Assembly (NCBI RefSeq): GCF_029212575.1
Contig: NZ_JARGPK010000014.1
Span: 1-64,000 of the forward strand
From: Antarcticimicrobium sp.
GTDB taxonomy: Bacteria > Pseudomonadota > Alphaproteobacteria > Rhodobacterales > Rhodobacteraceae
Length of the DNA: 64,000 nt
Direction: 5' to 3'
Position 1 is the stretch's first letter. The number at the start of each line of letters is the position of its first letter. The notes under the pieces are model-generated. The model made no database searches, was not told the DNA's origin, and saw only the letters and a list, made by a program, of their open reading frames with translations. Made by a program: the position numbers and the translations under genes. Of the stretch, positions 40,028 through 51,469 are shown in pieces.

Positions 40028-42043
40028 ATGTCTGACCTGCGCAAAGTCAACATCGACGGAACCGAGATCGAAGTGGACGGGGCCATGACCCTGATCCAGG
40101 CCTGCGAACAGGCCGGGGTCGAGATTCCGCGGTTCTGTTATCACGAGCGTCTGTCGATCGCCGGCAACTGCCGGATGTGCCTGGTCGAGGTGGTCGGCGG
40201 CCCGCCGAAACCGGCGGCCTCCTGCGCCATGCAGGTCAAGGACCTGCGCCCGGGGCCCGAGGGTCAGGCCCCCGTGGTCAAGACCAACTCGCCCATGGTC
40301 AAGAAGGCCCGCGAAGGGGTGATGGAGTTCCTGCTGATCAACCACCCGCTGGATTGCCCGATCTGCGACCAGGGCGGCGAATGCGATCTGCAGGATCAGG
40401 CGATGGCCTATGGCGTCGACTTCTCGCGCTTCCGCGAGGCCAAGCGCGCGGTCGATGACCTGAACCTTGGCCCGCTTGTCGAAACCCACATGACGCGCTG
40501 CATTTCCTGTACCCGCTGCGTGCGCTTCACCTCCGAGGTGGCCGGCATCACCCAGATGGGCCAGACCGGGCGCGGCGAGGATGCCGAGATCACCTCCTAC
40601 CTGGGCGAGACGCTGGACAGCAACCTGCAGGGCAATATCATCGACCTCTGCCCGGTGGGGGCGCTGACGTCGAAACCCTATGCCTTTACCGCGCGCCCCT
40701 GGGAACTCACCAAAACCGAGAGCGTGGACGTGATGGATGCGCTGGGATCGAACATCCGGGTCGATACCAAGGGGCGCGAAGTGATGCGCATCCTGCCGCG
40801 CAACCATGACGGCGTGAACGAGGAATGGATTTCCGACAAGACCCGCTTTGTCTGGGACGGGCTGCGGCGCCAGCGGTTGGACAAGCCCTATATCCGTGAG
40901 AACGGCAAGCTGCGCCCGGCCACCTGGCCGGAGGCGCTGGACAAGGCCGCCACCGCGATCAAGGGCGCCGACAAGCTCGCCGGTCTGGTCGGCGATCTGG
41001 CCCCGGTCGAGGCGGCCTTTGCGCTCAAGCAACTGATCGAGGGGCAGGGCGGTGTCGTCGAATGCCGCACCGATGGCGCCCGGCTTCCTTCCGGCAACCG
41101 CTCGGCCTATGTCGGCACCGCGGCGATCGAGGATATCGACGCATCCAGGGCGATCCTGCTGATCGGCACCAACCCGCGCGATGAGGCGCCGGTGCTCAAC
41201 GCCCGCATCCGCAAGGCCTGGATCAATGGCGCGGCGGTCGGGCTGATCGGCGAGGCGGTCGATCTGACCTATGACTATACCCATGTGGGCAGCGACCGTG
41301 CCGCGCTGGATGCGGCGGCGGCCAATGCGCATGACATGGCCGACAAGAACCCGGTGATCGTGCTCGGCCAGGGCGCCATCCGCGAGGCCGACGGCGCCGC
41401 GGTGATCGCCAAGGCGATGCAGATGGCCGAGGCCACGGGGTCGAAACTGCTGGTACTGCACACCGCAGCGGGCCGGGTCGGCGCGATGGATGTGGATGCC
41501 ACCGCCGAGGGCGGCATGGAGGCGGTCAGTTCCGCCGACGTGATCTACAACCTCAGTGCGGACGAGGTCGAGATCGGCGAGGGCGCCTTTGTCATCTACC
41601 AGGGCAGCCACGGCGATCGTGGCGCGCATCGGGCCGACGTGATCCTGCCCGGCGCCGCCTATACCGAGGAGCCGGGGCTTTTCGTCAATACCGAGGGGCG
41701 CCCGCAACTGGCGCTTCGGGCGGGCTTTGCCCCCGGCGAGGCCAAGGAAAACTGGGCGATCCTGCGGGCGCTGTCGGGCGAGCTGGGGGCCGCGCTGCCC
41801 TATGACTCGCTGGCGCAGCTGCGCCAGGCGCTGGTCGCAGAGGTGCCGCACCTGGCCGGAATCGGCAGCGTGCCGGAGAACGCCTGGCAGCCGCTGGAGG
41901 CCGCCCCGCTGGGCAAGGCCGATTTCCGCAACGCGATCCGCGATTTCTACCTGACCAACCCGATCGCCCGCGCCTCGGCCCTGATGGCCGAGCTGAGCGC
42001 CAATGCGGCTGCGCGAAAATCCGGGAAACTGGCGGCGGAATGA
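40028..42043 (+). CDS. nuoG: NADH-quinone oxidoreductase subunit G
   Basis: [55 protein letters not shown]...[20 protein letters not shown]. Confidence 0.98.
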   Translation: MSDLRKVNIDGTEIEVDGAMTLIQACEQAGVEIPRFCYHERLSIAGNCRMCLVEVVGGPPKPAASCAMQVKDLRPGPEGQAPVVKTNSPMVKKAREGVMEFLLINHPLDCPICDQGGECDLQDQAMAYGVDFSRFREAKRAVDDLNLGPLVETHMTRCISCTRCVRFTSEVAGITQMGQTGRGEDAEITSYLGETLDSNLQGNIIDLCPVGALTSKPYAFTARPWELTKTESVDVMDALGSNIRVDTKGREVMRILPRNHDGVNEEWISDKTRFVWDGLRRQRLDKPYIRENGKLRPATWPEALDKAATAIKGADKLAGLVGDLAPVEAAFALKQLIEGQGGVVECRTDGARLPSGNRSAYVGTAAIEDIDASRAILLIGTNPRDEAPVLNARIRKAWINGAAVGLIGEAVDLTYDYTHVGSDRAALDAAAANAHDMADKNPVIVLGQGAIREADGAAVIAKAMQMAEATGSKLLVLHTAAGRVGAMDVDATAEGGMEAVSSADVIYNLSADEVEIGEGAFVIYQGSHGDRGAHRADVILPGAAYTEEPGLFVNTEGRPQLALRAGFAPGEAKENWAILRALSGELGAALPYDSLAQLRQALVAEVPHLAGIGSVPENAWQPLEAAPLGKADFRNAIRDFYLTNPIARASALMAELSANAAARKSGKLAAE

Positions 42044-42429
42044 TCCGGGCGATGCTCATATCGCCCCTGGTGCTGGCGGCCTGCGCAATGCAGCCCGGCG
42101 GCGCGGTGACGCAGCAAATCGCGCCGGAATACCGCGGCGTCGAGACCCGCCTGCTCGACGGCGATCTGGTGCAGTTCACCGTCGCGATGACCGGCGCCGG
42201 CGACAATGCGGACGTGGATGCCTATGCCGAATGCGCGGCGGCGCAATACGCGCTGATCCGTGGCTACGGTTTTGCCCGGCATCTGCGCACAAATGTACAA
42301 GAAGAGGGTGGCGTGTGGTCGGCAGATGCTGTTTACACCATCTCGCCATCGCTGCCCCGCGGATTGCGCAATCTCGACGCCGAGGTTGTTGTTGCGCATT
42401 GCGCGGAGAACGGAATACCCACGGTGTGA
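42040..42429 (+). CDS. Putative lipoprotein, nuo operon accessory ORF between nuoG and nuoH
   Basis: [85 protein letters not shown]...; lipobox LAAC; 4-nt overlap with nuoG. Confidence 0.65.
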   Translation: MIRAMLISPLVLAACAMQPGGAVTQQIAPEYRGVETRLLDGDLVQFTVAMTGAGDNADVDAYAECAAAQYALIRGYGFARHLRTNVQEEGGVWSADAVYTISPSLPRGLRNLDAEVVVAHCAENGIPTV

Positions 42430-42435
42430 GGACCT

Positions 42436-43473
42436 ATGGCTGAATTCTTTTCCACCCCGGGCGGCATCGCCATCCTGATCCTGGCGCAGGTGCTTGCCGT
42501 CGTCGCATTCGTCATGATCTCGCTTCTGTTCCTGGTCTACGGCGACCGCAAGATCTGGGCGGCGGTGCAGATGCGGCGCGGGCCCAATGTGGTCGGCGTC
42601 TACGGGATCCTGCAATCGGTGGCAGACGCGCTGAAATACGTGGTGAAAGAGGTGGTGGTGCCGGCCGGGGCCGACCGAGCCGTCTTTATCCTCGCGCCGC
42701 TGACCTCCTTCGTGCTGGCGATGATCGCCTGGGCGGTGATCCCGTTCAACGACGGCTGGGTCCTTTCGGACATTAACGTGGCCATTTTGTACGTTTTCGC
42801 GGTCTCCTCGCTCGAGGTCTACGGCGTGATCATGGGCGGCTGGGCGTCGAACTCGAAATACCCGTTCCTCGGCTCGCTGCGCTCGGCCGCGCAGATGATC
42901 TCTTACGAGGTGTCGATCGGGCTGATCATCATCGGGGTGATCATCTCCACCGGCTCGATGAACTTTTCCCATATCGTCGAGGCGCAGGACGGTCGGTTCG
43001 GGTTCTTCAGCTGGTACTGGCTGCCGCATCTGCCGATGGTGTTCCTGTTCTTCATCTCGGCGCTGGCCGAGACCAACCGCCCGCCCTTCGATCTGCCGGA
43101 GGCGGAATCGGAACTGGTTGCGGGGTATCAGGTGGAATACTCCGCCACGCCCTTCCTGCTGTTCATGGCCGGGGAATACATCGCCATCTTCCTGATGTGC
43201 GCGCTGACCTCGCTGCTGTTCTTCGGCGGCTGGCTGTCGCCGATCCCGGGCATCCCTGACGGCGTGCTGTGGATGGTCGGCAAGATGGCGTTCTTCTTCT
43301 TCCTCTTCGCGATGGTCAAGGCGATCACGCCGCGCTACCGCTATGACCAGCTTATGCGGCTGGGCTGGAAAGTGTTCCTGCCGTTCAGCCTGGTCTGGGT
43401 GGTCTTCGTATCCTTCGCCGCAAAATTCGACTGGTTCTGGGGCAGCTTTGCCCGCTGGGCCACGGGGGGCTGA
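42436..43473 (+). CDS. nuoH: NADH-quinone oxidoreductase subunit H
   Basis: [72 protein letters not shown]...[20 protein letters not shown]. Confidence 0.98.
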   Translation: MAEFFSTPGGIAILILAQVLAVVAFVMISLLFLVYGDRKIWAAVQMRRGPNVVGVYGILQSVADALKYVVKEVVVPAGADRAVFILAPLTSFVLAMIAWAVIPFNDGWVLSDINVAILYVFAVSSLEVYGVIMGGWASNSKYPFLGSLRSAAQMISYEVSIGLIIIGVIISTGSMNFSHIVEAQDGRFGFFSWYWLPHLPMVFLFFISALAETNRPPFDLPEAESELVAGYQVEYSATPFLLFMAGEYIAIFLMCALTSLLFFGGWLSPIPGIPDGVLWMVGKMAFFFFLFAMVKAITPRYRYDQLMRLGWKVFLPFSLVWVVFVSFAAKFDWFWGSFARWATGG

Positions 43474-43475
43474 CA

Positions 43476-43970
43476 ATGACGCAGATCGATTATACCCGCG
43501 CCGCCAAATACTTCCTTTTGGCCGACTTCTTCGTCGGCATGAAGCTGGGGCTGAAATACTTCTTCGCGCCCAAGGCGACGCTGAACTACCCGCACGAAAA
43601 GGGTCCGCTCTCCCCGCGATTTCGCGGCGAGCACGCGCTGCGCCGCTATCCCAACGGCGAGGAACGCTGCATCGCCTGCAAGCTCTGCGAGGCGGTCTGC
43701 CCGGCGCAGGCGATCACCATCGATGCCGAACCGCGCGAGGATGGCAGCCGCCGCACCACGCGGTACGACATCGACATGACCAAATGCATTTATTGCGGCT
43801 TCTGCCAGGAGGCCTGCCCGGTCGATGCCATCGTCGAGGGACCGAACTTCGAATTTGCCACCGAGACCCGCGAAGAGCTGTTCTACGACAAGCAGAAACT
43901 GCTTGAGAACGGCGACCGCTGGGAGGCCGAGATCGCCCGTAACCTGGAGTTGGACGCGCCCTACCGATGA
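43476..43970 (+). CDS. nuoI: NADH-quinone oxidoreductase subunit I
   Basis: [80 protein letters not shown]...[16 protein letters not shown]. Confidence 0.98.
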   Translation: MTQIDYTRAAKYFLLADFFVGMKLGLKYFFAPKATLNYPHEKGPLSPRFRGEHALRRYPNGEERCIACKLCEAVCPAQAITIDAEPREDGSRRTTRYDIDMTKCIYCGFCQEACPVDAIVEGPNFEFATETREELFYDKQKLLENGDRWEAEIARNLELDAPYR

Positions 43971-44380
43971 ACGACACGCCCAGAAACCCCTTCGAGGCCA
44001 TGATGAAGCAGGCCCAGGACATGGCCCGGGCCTTCAACCCGGCGCTGGAGAACTTCAGCCCGAAGGGGTTCGAGGCGCTGTGGCCGACCATGCCGAAGGA
44101 CGTGATGGAGCTGATCTTCGGGAACGCCTTCAACAAGGGCGGGCTGGATGCCAGGACACGGCTGCTGCTGACGCTGGCGGGGCTGACCTGCCAGGGGGCG
44201 CAGGCCGATACGGCGCTGCGCCAGACGGTGCGCCATGCCATCGCGGCGGGTGCGAAGAAACAAGAGATCGTGGAAACGATCGGCCAGATGTCGGTGTTTG
44301 CCGGCATTCCGGCCATGACCCGGGCGCTGGAGCTGGCGCAGGAGGCCATGGGCGGCGAGAACGAGGATGACGAAGCATGA
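43967..44380 (+). CDS. Carboxymuconolactone decarboxylase (AhpD-like) family protein between nuoI and nuoJ
   Basis: [76 protein letters not shown] overlaps with nuoI and nuoJ. Confidence 0.8.
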   Translation: MNDTPRNPFEAMMKQAQDMARAFNPALENFSPKGFEALWPTMPKDVMELIFGNAFNKGGLDARTRLLLTLAGLTCQGAQADTALRQTVRHAIAAGAKKQEIVETIGQMSVFAGIPAMTRALELAQEAMGGENEDDEA

Positions 44381-44979
44381 GCGTGTTTGCCTTTTATCTG
44401 TTCGCGATCAGCGCCGTCGTTGGCGGGCTGTTCACGGTGATCAGCCGCCAGCCGGTGCATTCGGTGTTGTGGCTGATCCTGTCCTTCATCTCTTCGGCGG
44501 GGCTCTTTGTGCTGCTGGGGGCGGAATTCGTCGCCATGCTGCTGGTGATCGTCTATGTCGGCGCCGTGGCGGTGCTGTTCCTGTTCGTGGTGATGATGCT
44601 CGACGTCGATTTCGCCGAGCTCAAGGCCGAGATGGCCCGCTACATGCCGCTGGCGCTGCTGGTCGGGCTGATCATCCTGATGCAGTTCGTGATGGCCTTT
44701 GGCGCCTGGGAGGCGAATTCGGCCGCCGAGGGGCTGCGGGCGCAGCCGATTCCGACGGACATGCACAACACCGAGGCGCTGGGCGCGATCATTTACGACC
44801 AGTATTTCATCCTGTTCCAGCTGGCGGGGCTGATCCTGCTGGTGGCGATGATCGGGGCGATCGTGCTGACGCTGCGCCACCGCCAGGACATCAAGCGGCA
44901 GGACATTCTGGCGCAGATCTACCGCGATCCGGCCAAGGCGATGGAGTTGCGGGACGTCAAGCCGGGGCAGGGGTTGTAA
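44377..44979 (+). CDS. nuoJ: NADH-quinone oxidoreductase subunit J
   Basis: [79 protein letters not shown]. Confidence 0.97.
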   Translation: MSVFAFYLFAISAVVGGLFTVISRQPVHSVLWLILSFISSAGLFVLLGAEFVAMLLVIVYVGAVAVLFLFVVMMLDVDFAELKAEMARYMPLALLVGLIILMQFVMAFGAWEANSAAEGLRAQPIPTDMHNTEALGAIIYDQYFILFQLAGLILLVAMIGAIVLTLRHRQDIKRQDILAQIYRDPAKAMELRDVKPGQGL

Positions 44980-44983
44980 CGCG

Positions 44984-45133
44984 ATGGAGCTGATCGGCCT
45001 TGCCCACCTTCTTTTCAGCAAGGTGGGGATTTTCGGGGTCGCGCTGATATGGGGTTTGAAACTGGCAGTGAGCTGGACGCTCTACCGCTGGTGGAAGATC
45101 AAACGCACCGCGGTGGCGGTGATCAAGGACTAG
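44984..45133 (+). CDS. 49-aa predicted single-TM protein between nuoJ and nuoK
   Basis: MELIGLAHLLFSKVGIFGVALIWGLKLAVSWTLYRWWKIKRTAVAVIKD; starts 4 nt after the nuoJ stop. Absent from the ORF track (below length cutoff). Confidence 0.65.
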   Translation: MELIGLAHLLFSKVGIFGVALIWGLKLAVSWTLYRWWKIKRTAVAVIKD

Positions 45134-45216
45134 GCCGGGCGCGATGATCCGGCAGGCCCCGGTGCAACCGGGACCGACAGACAAGGAACGAACGGGCGCG
45201 GGCCCAGAGGGACGAC

Positions 45217-45522
45217 ATGATCGGACTTGAACATTATTTGACCGTCGCGGCGACGCTGTTCGTCATCGGAATCTTCGGGCTGTTTCTGAACCGCAAGAAC
45301 GTGATCATCCTGCTGATGAGCATCGAGTTGATGCTGCTTGCGGTGAACATCAACCTTGTGTCGTTCTCCAGTTTTCTGGGCGATCTGGTGGGCCAGGTCT
45401 TTACCCTGTTCGTGCTGACAGTGGCCGCCGCCGAGGCCGCCATCGGGCTGGCGATCCTGGTCTGCTTCTTCCGCAACCGCGGCACCATCGCGGTCGAAGA
45501 CATCAACGTGATGAAGGGGTAA
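45217..45522 (+). CDS. nuoK: NADH-quinone oxidoreductase subunit K
   Basis: [101 protein letters not shown]. Confidence 0.98.
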   Translation: MIGLEHYLTVAATLFVIGIFGLFLNRKNVIILLMSIELMLLAVNINLVSFSSFLGDLVGQVFTLFVLTVAAAEAAIGLAILVCFFRNRGTIAVEDINVMKG

Positions 45523-45528
45523 GAGATC

Positions 45529-47640
45529 ATGGAAACCATTATCCTGCTTGCCCCATTGGTGGGCGCCGTCCTGGCCGGCTTCGGCTGGAGGGCGATCGGC
45601 GAGACCGCCGCGATGTGGGTGACGACGGGCCTGTTGTTCCTGTCCTGCGTGCTGAGCTGGATCGTCTTTCTCAGCTTCGACGGGGTCACCCAGCATATCG
45701 AGATCCTGAAGTACATCGAGAGCGGCACGCTTTCGACCTCCTGGTCGATCCGGCTGGACCGGCTGACCGCGATCATGCTGATCGTGGTGACCACGGTGTC
45801 CGCCTTTGTGCATCTCTACAGCTTTGGCTACATGGCGCATGATGCCAATTTTCGCGACAGCGAGAGCTACAAGCCGCGTTTCTTCGCCTATCTGTCGTTC
45901 TTCACCTTTGCCATGCTGTCGCTGGTGACCGCCGACAACCTGGTGCAGATGTTCTTCGGTTGGGAAGGGGTCGGCGTGGCCTCTTACCTGCTGATCGGGT
46001 TCTACTACCGCAAACCCAGCGCCAACGCGGCGGCGATGAAGGCTTTTGTCGTCAACCGGGTGGGCGATTTCGGCTTTGCGCTGGGGATCTTCGCGCTGTT
46101 CTTCCTGAGTGACAGCATCCTGTTCGACGATCTTTTCGCCGACATGCCGGTTCTGGCCGAGACCAAGCTGACCTTCCTGTGGGGCGAATGGACCGCGACC
46201 GAGGTGATCGCGGTGCTGCTCTTCATCGGCGCGATGGGCAAGTCAGCGCAGCTGATCCTGCACACCTGGCTGCCCGACGCGATGGAGGGCCCGACGCCGG
46301 TGTCGGCGCTGATCCACGCCGCGACCATGGTGACCGCGGGCGTGTTCCTGGTCTGCCGGATGTCGCCTTTGATGGAGTTTGCGCCCCATGCCGCCGGTTT
46401 CGTCACCGTGCTGGGGGCGACCACCGCGTTTTTCGCCGCGACCGTGGGGCTGGTGCAGACCGACATCAAGCGCGTGATCGCCTATTCGACCTGTTCGCAG
46501 CTGGGCTACATGTTCGTGGCCGCCGGTGTGGGCATGTATTCGGCGGCGATGTTCCACCTGCTGACGCATGCCTTCTTCAAGGCGCTGCTGTTCCTCGGGG
46601 CCGGTTCGGTCATCCACGCGATGCACCACGAGCAGGACATGATGAACTATGGCGGTCTGCGCAAGAAGATCCCCTATACCTATTGGGCGATGATGATCGG
46701 GACGCTGGCGATCACCGGGGTGGGAATTCCGCTGACCCAGATCGGGTTCGCGGGCTTTCTCAGCAAGGACGCCATCATCGAAAGCGCCTGGGCCGGTGGC
46801 TCGGGTTACGGGTTCTGGCTCCTGGTGATTGCCGCTGCGATGACGAGCTTTTATTCTTGGCGGCTGATCTTCCTGACCTTCTTCGGCGAGGCGCGCGGAG
46901 ACAAGCATACCCACGACCACGCCCATGAGAGCCCGATGACCATGCTGGTGCCGCTGGGCGTTCTCAGCCTGGGCGCGGTCTTTGCGGGGATGCTGTGGTA
47001 TGGCAACTTTTTCGGTCATGCCGATCAGGTCGGCAAGTTCTACGGTATTCCGGTGGTGCAGGCCGGCGCCCATGAGGAGGCGGCCGCCGAAGGCGCCGCC
47101 CACGACGAAGCGGCCACCACCCATGGCGAAGACACCGGTCACGCCGCCGATGCGGGCGAACACCACTATGTCTTTGCCGGGGAACCGGGGCAGGGCGCGA
47201 TCTACATCGCGCCGGACAACCAGGTGCTGGACGATGCGCACGCGGCACCGAAATGGGTCAAGGTTTCACCCTTTGTCGCCATGGTGCTGGGCCTGCTGAT
47301 GGCGGTCTGGTTCTATATCGTGAACCCGTCGCTGCCCGGCCGGCTGGCCGAGAACCAGCGGCCGCTCTACCTGTTCCTCAAGAACAAGTGGTATTTCGAC
47401 GAGATCTATGACGCCGTGCTGGTCAAGCCGGTCCTGATGCTGGGTCGGCTGCTGTGGAAGCGCGGCGACGGCAGCGCCATTGACGGGTTCCTCAACGGTG
47501 TCGCCCTTGGGATCATCCCGTTCTTTACCCGGCTTGCCGGTCGGGCGCAGTCGGGCTTCATCTTCACCTATGCCTTCTGGATGGTGCTGGGGATCGCCGC
47601 CCTTGTCACCTGGATGTCGATCGGCGGAGGAGCGCACTGA
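45529..47640 (+). CDS. nuoL: NADH-quinone oxidoreductase subunit L
   Basis: [44 protein letters not shown]...; H-/A-/E-rich loop near 47068-47169. Confidence 0.98.
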   Translation: METIILLAPLVGAVLAGFGWRAIGETAAMWVTTGLLFLSCVLSWIVFLSFDGVTQHIEILKYIESGTLSTSWSIRLDRLTAIMLIVVTTVSAFVHLYSFGYMAHDANFRDSESYKPRFFAYLSFFTFAMLSLVTADNLVQMFFGWEGVGVASYLLIGFYYRKPSANAAAMKAFVVNRVGDFGFALGIFALFFLSDSILFDDLFADMPVLAETKLTFLWGEWTATEVIAVLLFIGAMGKSAQLILHTWLPDAMEGPTPVSALIHAATMVTAGVFLVCRMSPLMEFAPHAAGFVTVLGATTAFFAATVGLVQTDIKRVIAYSTCSQLGYMFVAAGVGMYSAAMFHLLTHAFFKALLFLGAGSVIHAMHHEQDMMNYGGLRKKIPYTYWAMMIGTLAITGVGIPLTQIGFAGFLSKDAIIESAWAGGSGYGFWLLVIAAAMTSFYSWRLIFLTFFGEARGDKHTHDHAHESPMTMLVPLGVLSLGAVFAGMLWYGNFFGHADQVGKFYGIPVVQAGAHEEAAAEGAAHDEAATTHGEDTGHAADAGEHHYVFAGEPGQGAIYIAPDNQVLDDAHAAPKWVKVSPFVAMVLGLLMAVWFYIVNPSLPGRLAENQRPLYLFLKNKWYFDEIYDAVLVKPVLMLGRLLWKRGDGSAIDGFLNGVALGIIPFFTRLAGRAQSGFIFTYAFWMVLGIAALVTWMSIGGGAH

Positions 47641-49181
47641 TGGACAACCTTCTTTCGATTGTCACCTTCATCCCGGCGCTGGCCGCGCTGATCCTGGCGT
47701 TGTTCCTGCGGGGCGAGGACGCGGCGGCGCAGCGCAACGCCAAGTGGGTTGCAATGTTTGCCACATCGGTCACCTTCCTGGTGTCGCTCGCGATCTATTC
47801 CGGCTTTGATCCGGCCGATACCGGATTCCAGATGGTGGAAGAGGGCGAATGGCTGCTGGGGCTGAAATACAAGATGGGCGTGGATGGCATCAGCGTTCTG
47901 TTCGTCCTGCTGACCACCTTCATCATGCCGCTGAGCATCCTGGCGAGCTGGCAGGTCAAGACCCGCGTCAAGGAATACATGATCGCCTTTCTGCTGCTGG
48001 AAACGCTGATGCTGGGCGTGTTCATGGCGCTGGATCTGGTGCTGTTCTACCTGTTCTTCGAGGCGGGGCTGATCCCGATGTTCCTGATCATCGGCATCTG
48101 GGGCGGCAAGGACCGGATCTATGCCAGCTTCAAGTTCTTCCTCTACACTTTCCTCGGCTCGGTGCTGATGCTGGTTGCGATGGTGGCGATGTTCGCCGAT
48201 GCCGGCACCACCGATATCGAGATGCTGCTGGCGCATGAGTTCGCCTCGGACGGTTTCTCGGTGCTGGGCTTCCATGTGCTCGGCGGGATGCAGACGCTGC
48301 TGTTCCTGGCCTTTTTCGCCAGCTTCGCGGTCAAGATTCCGATGTGGCCGGTGCACACATGGCTGCCGGACGCGCACGTCCAGGCGCCGACCGCCGGATC
48401 GGTCGTGTTGGCCGCGATCATGCTCAAGATGGGCGGCTATGGCTTCTTGCGGTTCAGCCTGCCGATGTTCCCGGTCGGCTCCGAGGTGATGGCGCCGCTA
48501 GTGCTGTGGATGAGCGCGATCGCGATTGTCTACACCTCGCTGGTGGCGCTGGTGCAGGACGACATGAAAAAGCTGATCGCCTACTCGTCGGTGGCGCACA
48601 TGGGCTTTGTCACCATGGGCATCTTCGCCGCCAACCAGCAGGGGCTCGACGGGGCGATCTTCCAAATGGTCAGCCACGGGTTCATCTCTGCCGCGCTGTT
48701 CCTCTGTGTCGGCGTCATTTATGACCGCATGCACACCCGCGATATCGACGCCTATGGCGGGTTGGTGAACCGGATGCCGGCCTATGCGCTGGTGTTCATG
48801 TTCTTCACCATGGGCAATGTCGGCCTGCCGGGCACCTCCGGGTTCATCGGTGAATTCCTGACCATGATGGGCGCCTTCCAGGTCAACACCTGGGTCACAG
48901 CCGTGGCGGCCTCGGGGGTGATCTTCTCGGCGTGTTACGCGCTCTGGCTCTACCGGCGGGTGGTGTTCGGCGACCTGATCAAGGAAAGCCTGAAGACCAT
49001 CCAGGACATGTCCGCGCGCGAAAAGTGGATCTTTGCCCCGCTGGTGGCGATGACCCTGCTGCTGGGCGTCTACCCGTCGCTGGTGACCGACATCATCGGA
49101 CCCTCGACCACTGCCCTGATCGATAAATTTGACACTGCGCTGGCCGCGGCCGAGGCCGCCACCCAGCACGCCTCGAACTAA
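47640..49181 (+). CDS. nuoM: NADH-quinone oxidoreductase subunit M
   Basis: [94 protein letters not shown]. Confidence 0.98.
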   Translation: MDNLLSIVTFIPALAALILALFLRGEDAAAQRNAKWVAMFATSVTFLVSLAIYSGFDPADTGFQMVEEGEWLLGLKYKMGVDGISVLFVLLTTFIMPLSILASWQVKTRVKEYMIAFLLLETLMLGVFMALDLVLFYLFFEAGLIPMFLIIGIWGGKDRIYASFKFFLYTFLGSVLMLVAMVAMFADAGTTDIEMLLAHEFASDGFSVLGFHVLGGMQTLLFLAFFASFAVKIPMWPVHTWLPDAHVQAPTAGSVVLAAIMLKMGGYGFLRFSLPMFPVGSEVMAPLVLWMSAIAIVYTSLVALVQDDMKKLIAYSSVAHMGFVTMGIFAANQQGLDGAIFQMVSHGFISAALFLCVGVIYDRMHTRDIDAYGGLVNRMPAYALVFMFFTMGNVGLPGTSGFIGEFLTMMGAFQVNTWVTAVAASGVIFSACYALWLYRRVVFGDLIKESLKTIQDMSAREKWIFAPLVAMTLLLGVYPSLVTDIIGPSTTALIDKFDTALAAAEAATQHASN

Positions 49182-49194
49182 GGGAGCCGGACAG

Positions 49195-50634
49195 ATGATC
49201 CAGGCCGATCTCACCGTTATCCTGCCGGAAGTCGTTCTGGCGGTTTACGCCATGCTGGCGCTGATCGTGGCGGTCTATACCTCCAAGGACCGGCTCGCAC
49301 CGACGCTGGTCTGGACCACGGGGGCGCTGATGGCGCTTCTGGGGCTGTGGATCATGACAGGGCCGGGCGGCACCCGTGCGGCTTTTGGCGGCATGATCCT
49401 GGACGACGGGTTCGCCCGCTTCGCCAAGGTGGCGATCCTGTTCTCGGCCGCCGCCGTCCTGGTGATGAGCCAGGAGTACATGTCGCGCCGCGGTCTGCTG
49501 CGGTTCGAGTATCCGCTGCTGGTGACGCTGGCCGCGGTGGGCATGATGGTCATGGTCAGCGCAAGCGACCTGATGGTGCTCTACATGGGGCTGGAGCTGC
49601 AGTCGCTGGCGCTTTACGTCGTGGCGGCGCTGCGCCGCGACAGCGTGAAATCGACCGAGGCAGGGCTCAAGTACTTTGTGCTCGGCGCGCTGAGTTCGGG
49701 TCTGCTGCTCTACGGGGCGTCGCTGGTCTATGGTTACGCGGGCACCACGCTGTTCAGCGGCATCATCCAGACCGCGCAGCATGGTTCGGTTTCGGTGGGC
49801 CTTCTGTTCGGGCTGGTGTTCCTGATCTCGGGCATGGCTTTCAAGGTTTCGGCGGTGCCGTTCCACATGTGGACGCCGGATGTCTACGAGGGGTCGCCCA
49901 CGCCGGTGACCGCGTTCTTCGCCACCGCGCCCAAGGTTGCCGCGATGGCCCTGATCGCGCGGGTTCTGCATGACGCCTTCGGCAATGCCGTGGCAGACTG
50001 GAGCCAGGTGATCGCGCTGCTGTCGCTGCTGTCGATGTTCCTCGGCGCCGTGGCCGCGATCGGCCAGCGCGACATCAAGCGCCTGATGGCCTATTCCTCG
50101 ATCGCGCATATGGGCTATGCGCTGATGGGACTGGCGGCTGGCACCGCCTTTGGCGTGCAGTCCATGCTGATCTACATGGCGATCTACGTGACCATGAACC
50201 TTGGCACCTTTGCATTCATCCTGATGATGGAAAAGGACGGCAAGCCGGTGACGGACATCCGCGCCCTGAACATGTATTCCAAGCGCGAGCCGGGCAAGGC
50301 GCTGGCGATGCTCATCCTGATGTTCTCGATGGCCGGCGTGCCGCCGATGCTGGGCTTCTTCGGGAAGTTCTATGTGCTGCGCGCGGCCTATGAGGGCGGG
50401 CTGGCCTGGCTGGCCATCGCCGGTGTGGTCGCCTCGGTGATCGCCGCCTTTTACTATCTGCGCATCGTCTACTACATGTATTTTGGCGAGGAGGGCGAAG
50501 AGCTGGACACCCATTCCTCTCCGGTGCTCTGGGTGGTGCTGACCGGCGCCGCGGCGATGATGCTGCTGGGCATTGTCAACATGTTCGGTGTCGAGGGGGC
50601 GGCCGCGGCCGCGGCGGCAACGCTTGTCAACTGA
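49195..50634 (+). CDS. nuoN: NADH-quinone oxidoreductase subunit N
   Basis: [59 protein letters not shown]...; ATG 49195 preferred to ORF start 49129. Confidence 0.97.
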   Translation: MIQADLTVILPEVVLAVYAMLALIVAVYTSKDRLAPTLVWTTGALMALLGLWIMTGPGGTRAAFGGMILDDGFARFAKVAILFSAAAVLVMSQEYMSRRGLLRFEYPLLVTLAAVGMMVMVSASDLMVLYMGLELQSLALYVVAALRRDSVKSTEAGLKYFVLGALSSGLLLYGASLVYGYAGTTLFSGIIQTAQHGSVSVGLLFGLVFLISGMAFKVSAVPFHMWTPDVYEGSPTPVTAFFATAPKVAAMALIARVLHDAFGNAVADWSQVIALLSLLSMFLGAVAAIGQRDIKRLMAYSSIAHMGYALMGLAAGTAFGVQSMLIYMAIYVTMNLGTFAFILMMEKDGKPVTDIRALNMYSKREPGKALAMLILMFSMAGVPPMLGFFGKFYVLRAAYEGGLAWLAIAGVVASVIAAFYYLRIVYYMYFGEEGEELDTHSSPVLWVVLTGAAAMMLLGIVNMFGVEGAAAAAAATLVN

Positions 50635-50700
50635 TCCCTTTCAGAAGGTGCGCGGCCGCCGGAGCGCTCTGGCGGCCGTATCCGTTCCGGGGCAGGGCGC

Positions 50701-51450
50701 ATGACGGACTGGCCGGATGGTTACGGGCGCCGTGTGCTTGACGAGGTGGACAGCACGCTGAACGAGGCGGCCCGGATCGCGCCGGACCTCGCGGCGCCGG
50801 AATGGATCCTGGCCCGCCGCCAGACCGCGGCGCGCGGTCGCCGAGGCCGCGGTTGGGTCAGCCCCACCGGCAATTTCGCCGCCACGCTGGTCCTGCGCCT
50901 GGACGGCCCGGCGCAGCAAGCGGCCCTGCGCAGTTTCGTCGCCGCCCTGGCGCTGTTCGATGCCTGTGTCGCGGTGACCGGGCGGCCCGACGGGTTTTCG
51001 CTGAAATGGCCCAACGACGTGCTGCTGAATGGCGGCAAACTGGCCGGCATCCTGTTGGAGAGCGCAGGAGGCGGTGGTGGGGCGATGCCGCTGTTCATCG
51101 GCGTAGGTGTCAACCTGTCCGAGGCACCGCCCGCCGATCTGGTCGAGGCGCGCGCGCTGCTGCCGGTGTCGCTGGCCGGGGAAACCGGAGTCCGGGTCGG
51201 CCCCGAGGATTTCCTGACCGAACTGGCCGCCGCCTATGCCCGGCATGAGGCGCAGTTCGCATCCTTTGGCTTTGCCCCGATTCGCGAGGCCTGGCTGTCC
51301 CGCGCGGCGCGGCTGGGGCAGCAGGTCACGGCGCGCACCGGCAATGCCGAGACGGTCGGCACCTTCGAGACGGTGGACGCCGAGGGGCAGCTTGTTCTAA
51401 TGACCCCGGCAGGGCGGGTGCGCATTCCTGCGGCCGACGTCTTTTTCTGA
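50701..51450 (+). CDS. birA: Biotin--[acetyl-CoA-carboxylase] ligase
   Basis: VLDEVDSTLNEAARIAPDLAAPEWILARRQTAARGRRGRGWVSPTGNFAATLVLRLDG...LKWPNDVLLNGGKLAGILLES. Confidence 0.93.
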   Translation: MTDWPDGYGRRVLDEVDSTLNEAARIAPDLAAPEWILARRQTAARGRRGRGWVSPTGNFAATLVLRLDGPAQQAALRSFVAALALFDACVAVTGRPDGFSLKWPNDVLLNGGKLAGILLESAGGGGGAMPLFIGVGVNLSEAPPADLVEARALLPVSLAGETGVRVGPEDFLTELAAAYARHEAQFASFGFAPIREAWLSRAARLGQQVTARTGNAETVGTFETVDAEGQLVLMTPAGRVRIPAADVFF

Positions 51451-51469
51451 AACGCGAGGGGGAAGACCC

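Noticed and set aside
40007-41851. 614-aa minus-strand ORF opposite nuoG
   Set aside because: Antisense artefact; repetitive H/R/G/D composition and no motifs.
43550-43570. GAAATACTTCTTC inside nuoI as another copy of the GGAGTATTT/GAAGAAG element
   Set aside because: It encodes the conserved KYFFAP segment of NuoI; similarity is coincidental.
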